In this document: in pieces, positions 58,664 through 64,000 of the stretch
How the letters are laid out: every line of letters starts with the position of its first letter
How positions within the stretch are numbered: position 1 is the first letter of the stretch
NCBI GenBank assembly: GCA_022393335.1
Contig: JAJEKB010021159.1
Span: 847,069 to 911,068, forward strand
DNA length: 64,000 bases
Reading direction: 5' to 3'
DNA from: Macrotrachela quadricornifera
Lineage: Eukaryota > Rotifera > Eurotatoria > Philodinida > Philodinidae
Program-made: the position numbers and the translations under genes
Notes under the pieces: model-generated
What the model was told of the DNA's origin: nothing
Database searches by the model: none
The model's input: only the letters and a program-made list of their open reading frames with translations

Positions 58664-60548
58664 TTATTGACATTGTTGAATAACTTTATCCAATGCATTT
58701 TTAATTAAATCCAATGGATATGAACCTTCAATTGGTTGAGCAATGTATGACATGTTTTTCATATGAGTAATCACATAAAATCGAATTAGCCATGGACTAT
58801 AAACTTTACTAAATGGATTATTATGTGAGATTGGATCTATTAGTAAAGGTAAACGATATCCCGTTGCTTTGATAAAATCATTAGCAATATCAATTCGATC
58901 AGCATCACATTTTGGTTGAACATAACATATTCGACTACCTATAGGCCTATAATACAAAAACATTCAAAATTGATTTGTCATATTAACAAATATTATAATA
59001 GAAAGTGAATATTAACTTCAAACCATGTTGAATTTCATCTTCTGTTGCATCTTCACTAATATCTTCTTTAATTAATTTTGTTTGTAAATCAGCAATAACG
59101 TCCATCCAATCAATGTCTTTTCCATCTTCAATATTTGATAAAAATTGTTGAGTTTGTTGGTTAAGTCTCATTTGTTCTTCTTTGATAAATAATTCTTTAA
59201 GAATGTTACGTTCCAATAATCGATACACTCTTAATTGGTTTTGGATGAATAATTGTCATTGTTCGTTCAAAGTATTGTTATCATCTTCCATATCATTATT
59301 GCCTTTATCAATAACTGACGATAATATGATGTTCCTTAAATCTGGAATATCTTTAGGTATATTGTAACATTTAATTTCACGAAGTAAAGTAGATAAGATG
59401 GCGTATGATTGTAAAACAGATTCTTGTAATTCAGCTGATGATATAGTATGAATTTGATTTATATCTTTTGTTTTGAATGTGAGAACATTTTTTACCGCTT
59501 CGACTCCATCATATGGCAAGTTATTAAAATCTTGTCGACCACTAGTAAAATGGTACATTCCACCCCGTAAACGAAGTATCATATGAATCGTTGCTTGATG
59601 CTTGATATCATAGTCTGAAAGAATTCTTTGATCCTCTAGCTGCCTACCAGCAAATATAAAACGTTGTTGATCGGAAGGAATACCCTTTTTCTCTTCTATC
59701 ATTTCTTTTATAGTCTCAATATGCATATCTGAGTAGGCGCATATGGTAATGATATGTCCAGTAAGTGTTTTGATAAATAAATCAATAAAGCTACCAGAAT
59801 ACATCACCTTATCCTTAACAAAGAGAGTATGGTTATTTAATGTCATAGGTAGAAAAAGAAGATGATTGTTTACCTTTTTATTTTTGTTTTTTGCCATGAT
59901 GATAGAATTTTGTTGATATAATTGACTCGACATAATGGTATCTCTCAATTTTAGTGATGTGCCTTCGTTCCAACTCTCGTGATTTACATGTACATTTTGA
60001 TTTAATATAATACATAATTTTAATTCTATATTAGTAAAAGAAGTATGTTTCATTATTTGCATTTTGATCTTCTTTATGTTATCAGTTAGCAAAACTGGTA
60101 GTACAATTTTTTTATATCCATTATGTCTATTGTATTCCATCCATACAATCGTTTCACCAAATGAAATAAATTCATAACCATTGGCAAAGTCAGAAACAAT
60201 GAATTTTAATTCAAAATCATTTAAGGATGAAATAATATTATTTTTCATGATTCCAATTTTAATCCATTGTTGTAAATATTTTGGTATATAATCTTCCTTA
60301 TATTTTCTTATTACTGTATTGATCATTTCATGATCCATATGTTTCCTAACAATTCGATTTCCATATGAATCAATAAAAACTAATGAACGTGATTTTATCT
60401 CATCTCGTTTTCTTTTTTCATGTTTTAATCGATTATTAAGAATATTTTGAATTGTAATTATTTGATTTTCAATTGTTTTAACTTTAGATATCAAATCTTC
60501 ATAAACAAATGAAGTCGGAATTGTAGAAATAATATCAGAAGTTGCCAT
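58664..60548 (-). CDS. Ubiquitin-domain fusion protein with one in-frame TGA
   Basis: Exon 60548-59017 and, after a 70-nt intron (59016-58947), exon 58946-58664: 604 codons. A coiled N-terminal region (about 15-60) precedes a central domain of unknown kind. A ubiquitin-like domain (about 260-331; [12 protein letters not shown] to LRLRGG) is followed by the [11 protein letters not shown] extension seen in ubiquitin-fusion proteins. Codon 431 is TGA (59258-59256), yet the frame goes on through [17 protein letters not shown], across the intron, into a C-terminal domain ([20 protein letters not shown]...PLLIDP...RFYVI) that weakly resembles a deiodinase/thioredoxin fold. The TGA may be a Trp or Arg nonsense change or a recoded codon. 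If it ends translation, the product is 430 residues. Confidence 0.72.
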
Positions 60549-61057
60549 AATACCGTAATATATTTAATTAGTAATCTGAAATAAAATAAAATAGATTAAA
60601 ATTGAAAAAAAAATAAATGAAAAATTTTCTTTCAGTTATTATTTGTATTATTTTGATATGAAAAGAACGATATAGTTCCAGTTTTTGCCATTATAAGAAT
60701 TATGTTTTAAGCAAAAAATCATCATCAATTATCAGAGGAGAAAATTTGTGGTTAAAATTGGTTATGAAAAATAAATGTTACTAAAACGATTATTGAATGA
60801 GAACGAACCGAAAGTTCAGTATTCTATTTTTTTAAAATTATCATTAATACCAGCTCAATCTTTATTAGAATTTAATTGACGACATACACTAAAACAAAAA
60901 GATAAAGGTTTAAAATGAATTGATGAAATACAAACAATGTTAGAAAGACTTTAGTTCGGATTTACGGGAAAACTTTTTCAAATATATGTAGTGACATTCA
61001 TCTGATTTTTACAAAAAAATTCTGTGTTTCGTCTATTGGTATAATACATTAACGTGA
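60549..61057. other. Upstream flank of the ubiquitin-fusion gene
   Basis: AT-rich and probably includes its promoter. A degraded stretch near 60820-60960 may be more of the partial paralogue. Confidence 0.35.
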
Positions 61058-61318
61058 AATTATGCTAAATTTCATCATTTATTGCATTTCTATCAATAGT
61101 TTTTTTAATAGATTTTGTCTGAAAATCAGTATCTGTTTGTTCTTCAGAATTTGACAAGAATTTGTTGCGTTTATCGTTTTTTAATAAGTAAACTTTTAAA
61201 AATCGATACATTCGTAATCTATATGAAATTAATAATTGTCAATGTTTGTTTGCTATACTATTGTTATCATCTTCATTATTTTCATCAATATCAGCATTTA
61301 TTAGCAATATAGTTGACT
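61058..61318 (-). pseudogene. Partial paralogue of the ubiquitin-fusion gene
   Basis: On the minus strand it aligns with 59010-59310: NEDDNN, then TGA CAATTATT (TGA at 61241-61239), then LRMYRFL, and a degraded tail matching LQTKLIKE and EDEI. It has small deletions and no ubiquitin domain. It shares the TGA with the gene at 58664. Confidence 0.65.
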
Positions 61319-62519
61319 TCAATGCATGCGATTACTCAGTGAAAAATATTCATTAAAAATAACGGTAAAGAATGCATTCCCAAAAAAAAAGTTAGCTTTT
61401 CTTAAGAAACAAAAACGTTCTCAAAAAAGAGGAAGGCGTTCCAATATGGAATAGTCAAGAACGTGTTTCACTCTTTTTGGAATACGTTCTCTACCGTTTT
61501 TTGTGCACCATATTTTCCACTAAGTACAAGTGAAGTTAACACTTGCTGCGTAAAAAGATCTGTTCCAACACAATTTGACGAGCTCTAATCAATCGTGTGC
61601 TCAGATTTTTGTAGCTCAAACTGATATTAAAAATATATTTTCTAAAAATTACGACAATCAACTGAAGAGCACAATTCATCGAAGATTTCATTATTTTTAA
61701 CGTAAGTTTCAACGTATCACGCCCCAGACATGTCAATTTTGACTCTGAGCTGACGTTAAATTCAGATCAAAGCGTTCAACAATTTGGAGAACGACAAAGA
61801 ATATGTTCTTTTCTTGCTGAAATTGATTTCAAATTATCTGGAATCCATTCTTGGGCCATTCTATTGAGAATACTAAAGAACGCAATCTCATTTTCTTGGC
61901 ATTCAATTTTGACTGTTCCAAGAAAAATAACAGAAAGGAACTCATTCGGTAATTGTCGGAATGAATTAGATTGCTTTCTAATCCGTTGAAGAACGATTTT
62001 TAAATCCAGAAGAAAGCATTTACAATGACATGAAATGGCAAAGAATGTGTTCCTTCATACACAGAACTCTTTTTTTCCTTCAAGAACAAATTCACTAAAC
62101 TATCAATTTCAATCTAATTTTAATTGTTTTTTCTTTTAAAAATTGAAACTATCTTCACAGACGAATATCATCTCTAGAACTCAAAAAGAAATTCATTTTT
62201 TGCTTAACAGACAAACTAATATCAGAAACCTACAATACTTGATATACAAATATTTGTAAAAGATTCAAGAAAAGGCTCAATTTCTTTGTTTTTTCTGATA
62301 GGATCACTTCTAATTGATTTGATTTTGTTGAGGTACTTTTGTAATTTAATCACTCTCACATTCAGTGTTCCGAATAGCGAATGTACCGAGCAAAATCAAA
62401 ATGTACGAAACACTTGCTATGTTCAATGTACACGTTATTCTACATGTTGCTGACAAAAGCAGCGTATACGTAATACACTTTGTTTTTTAATTGAAAATAC
62501 CTTTCGATTTGTATTAAGA
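61319..62519. other. Intergenic, possible diffuse repeats
   Basis: Words such as AAGAACG, GGCAAAGAATG and GTTCCAA recur between 61360 and 62100, suggesting an old scrambled repeat. No gene is supported. Confidence 0.35.
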
Positions 62520-62523
62520 TTAA

Positions 62524-63315
62524 CACACTCAGCCCGATGTGATCTATCGGTGGGTCATACTATATTTTAACAAGAAAATGAATACAAAAACACATTGTTT
62601 TCCTGTTTTCTTAGGCAGAATGATACACGTGACGTATCATCTACTCTGTCTTAGCTGTTGTTTGAGATCATTTATTGCAGAATGTGATGCATCTTCCATA
62701 ATTGTTGCTTCCTAATTTGTCCATAGAAACCATTGTAACGCTTCCACGCAATGCGCACAGATTACAAAGAAAGGAGGGCAGGTGGTGATTTATCAGATCA
62801 GCTATCAACATATTATACATGTCTCAGAGAGTGAACAAAATGGTACCGAAAGGTGACATCTGAGTTGACTTTTGAGAGGGCGATAGTTCATAGCTATTCG
62901 ATATACAAGGTAAACTACCCTACAAGCACAGTGACTATTCTGCAGTTCCACGAAAAGTCTTCTGCGATCTTTATTACTTAACACCCCATTCGAGAAGTTG
63001 AAACCTAGTCCTTGATAAAAATGAAGAAGCCATCCAAAGCGTCAACTTGTGGCCTACTAGCTCGAACAAAAAAAGGATCTGTGCGCATTGTGTGGAAGCG
63101 CTGCGATGGCTTCTATGAACAAATTAGGAAGCAACAATCATGGAAGAAGCATCACATTCTGCAATAAATGATTTCAAACACCAGCTAAGACAGAGTAGAT
63201 GATACGTCACGTCTAACATTCTGCCTAAGAAAACAGGGAAACAAAGTGTTTTTCTATTGATTTTCTTGTTAAAATATAGCATGACCCACTGATGGATCAC
63301 ATCAGGCTGAATGTA
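62524..63315. mobile_element. TTAA-flanked foldback element (792 bp)
   Basis: Borders are TTAA at 62520-62523 and 63316-63319. The ends read CACACTCAGCCCGATGTGATC and, inward from the right, TACATTCAGCCTGATGTGATC. Arms of about 250 bp are well paired, including TGATACACGTGACGTATCA against TGATACGTCACGT. About 280 bp of unpaired centre carries no gene. It is related in style to the piggyBac-like MITE at 40721; both carry a GGTGGGTC motif near the end. Confidence 0.75.
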
Positions 63316-63319
63316 TTAA

Positions 63320-63953
63320 TGTTAACGAACCATAAAATATACAACGAAGAACGTCTGTTGATCAATTTCATCAGGTACAAAAATGAACACTCCTTTATTT
63401 TTCTGAATTTTGTGCATGGCGCTAGATGTTGGAGGATGAGTGAGCTAATTCCCCCACTTTTCGAATATGTCTGCGAACATTTTCTGGTTAGCAATTTTAC
63501 AAATGTTTTAAACAGTCTTCGACTTCTAGCATATTCAGAAGGTAGTCTGGTTTTATCAGATCTATCTGACAGTGTAGTCCCACTAAATCTCGCAGACAAT
63601 ATAGAACTGGAAAATCTTGCGGAAAGCCTAGATCTGCATATTTCGCAGTACGTCTGTGGCTTCTACTATATTCGTCAGATAGTCTGTCATTATGCCAGAT
63701 TTAACAACCAATGTAAGTTCCGCAAATCTGGCACACATCCTGTGACTATTGCGAGGTTTAATAAGTGATCTAGGTATCGAAAATTTCACACGAAGTATGG
63801 GTTTTGATGAACCTTACATTCACAATATGGCTTGCACCAAGTCTGAAGCCAAGCTTTAATAAACTTTTTCTCCTGCACCGACAAGCTGAGTTATTTTTCT
63901 GTGAAACTAGATCATAATTGACTGTGATTTATAATAGTAAGCTTAAAAGCATT
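63320..63953. other. Intergenic, doubtful open frame
   Basis: An open frame at 63292-63768 starts inside the preceding element and shows no motif, so I do not call it a gene. Confidence 0.35.
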
Positions 63954-64000
63954 TGTTAGCGTCCATGATGAATCACTTGGACGCTAAACGGAGATTAAGA
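63954..64000 (+). mobile_element. 198-bp TG...CA repeat, copy 3, cut by the window end
   Basis: The first 47 bp match the complement of the right end of copies 1 and 2, including the TTAGCGTCC / GGACGCTAA stem, so it is inserted in the opposite orientation. The tRNA-like unit would lie just beyond the window. Confidence 0.75.

Noticed and set aside
18649..59258. A nuclear code in which UGA or UAG encodes Trp
   Set aside because: Normal genes here end in all three stops (esterase TAA, dipeptidase TAG, EEP TGA, Ly6 TAA). The affected frames also carry other lesions or are transposon copies, so ordinary nonsense mutation is simpler.
63292..63768. 158-codon open frame
   Set aside because: Starts inside the TTAA foldback and shows no family motif; kept only as doubtful.
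1..64000. Bdelloid-type telomeric repeats (TGTGGG-like) marking a chromosome end
   Set aside because: No tandem run of such units seen on either strand; subtelomeric position remains only an inference from gene content.

Overview
This looks like a eukaryotic, almost certainly bdelloid rotifer, segment. The DNA is AT-rich, introns are mostly 45-80 nt with GT-AG borders, and the gene families are ones known to be expanded in bdelloids: FLYWCH/MULE transposases, rhodopsin-like 7TM receptors, and an ionotropic glutamate receptor whose pore carries a potassium-channel-like GYG. Intronless, bacterial-looking enzyme genes sit among many DNA transposons. That mixture is typical of the gene-poor, transposon-rich and transfer-rich parts of bdelloid genomes, often subtelomeric. 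No telomere repeat is visible. I cannot decide between genera such as Adineta and Rotaria.

Layout. 0-1.7 kb: a decayed FLYWCH/MULE transposase gene. 3.4-17.6 kb: an old tandem duplication of about 5-6 kb, each copy carrying one intact two-exon 7TM receptor gene (7.6 and 14.8 kb); each copy has since gained its own insertions (hAT MITEs, foldbacks). 18.4-21.1 kb: a glutamate receptor gene on the minus strand, broken by a 5-bp repeat expansion and a Trp-to-stop change. 24.7-27.6 kb: an intact ten-exon secreted carboxylesterase. 28.3-30.4 kb: a TTAA-flanked element with a broken Mutator/Kolobok-like transposase. 30.7-31.9 kb: an intact intronless M19 dipeptidase, likely acquired from bacteria. 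33.1-37.1 kb: an intronless endonuclease/exonuclease/phosphatase gene split near its start by a nearly intact 3.1-kb hAT element with an exact 8-bp target duplication. 38 kb: a small unknown gene. 39.3-44.7 kb: a 5.4-kb transposon with long inverted ends, a TAA target duplication and a DDE_4-type transposase, itself carrying two nested insertions. 48.5 kb: a three-exon Ly6/uPAR-like GPI-anchored protein. 50-57 kb: foldbacks, a piggyBac-like fragment, a Tc1/mariner copy and a mini-Helitron. 58.7-60.5 kb: a ubiquitin-domain fusion gene with one in-frame TGA, plus a decayed partial paralogue at 61.1 kb that keeps the TGA. 62.5-63.3 kb: a TTAA-flanked foldback.

The most unusual item is a 198-bp repeat present twice in full (39476-39673 and 54672-54869) and once cut by the window end (63954-64000). 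It has TG...CA ends, 5-bp target duplications (GGTTC and TTAAC) and a tRNA-like Pol III unit with A and B boxes and a T5 terminator. TG...CA with a 5-bp duplication is the mark of LTR/integrase insertion, so this may be an LTR-type or TRIM-like element carrying a tRNA, comparable in design to plant Cassandra elements that carry 5S rRNA. One copy sits inside one arm of a long inverted repeat, and the other arm preserves the empty site.

The cellular genes have no shared pathway that I can see. The 7TM receptors, glutamate receptor and Ly6 protein are surface or sensory proteins; the esterase, dipeptidase and EEP enzyme are catabolic and probably horizontally acquired. Much of the rest is mobile DNA in layered insertions whose order can be read from target duplications.
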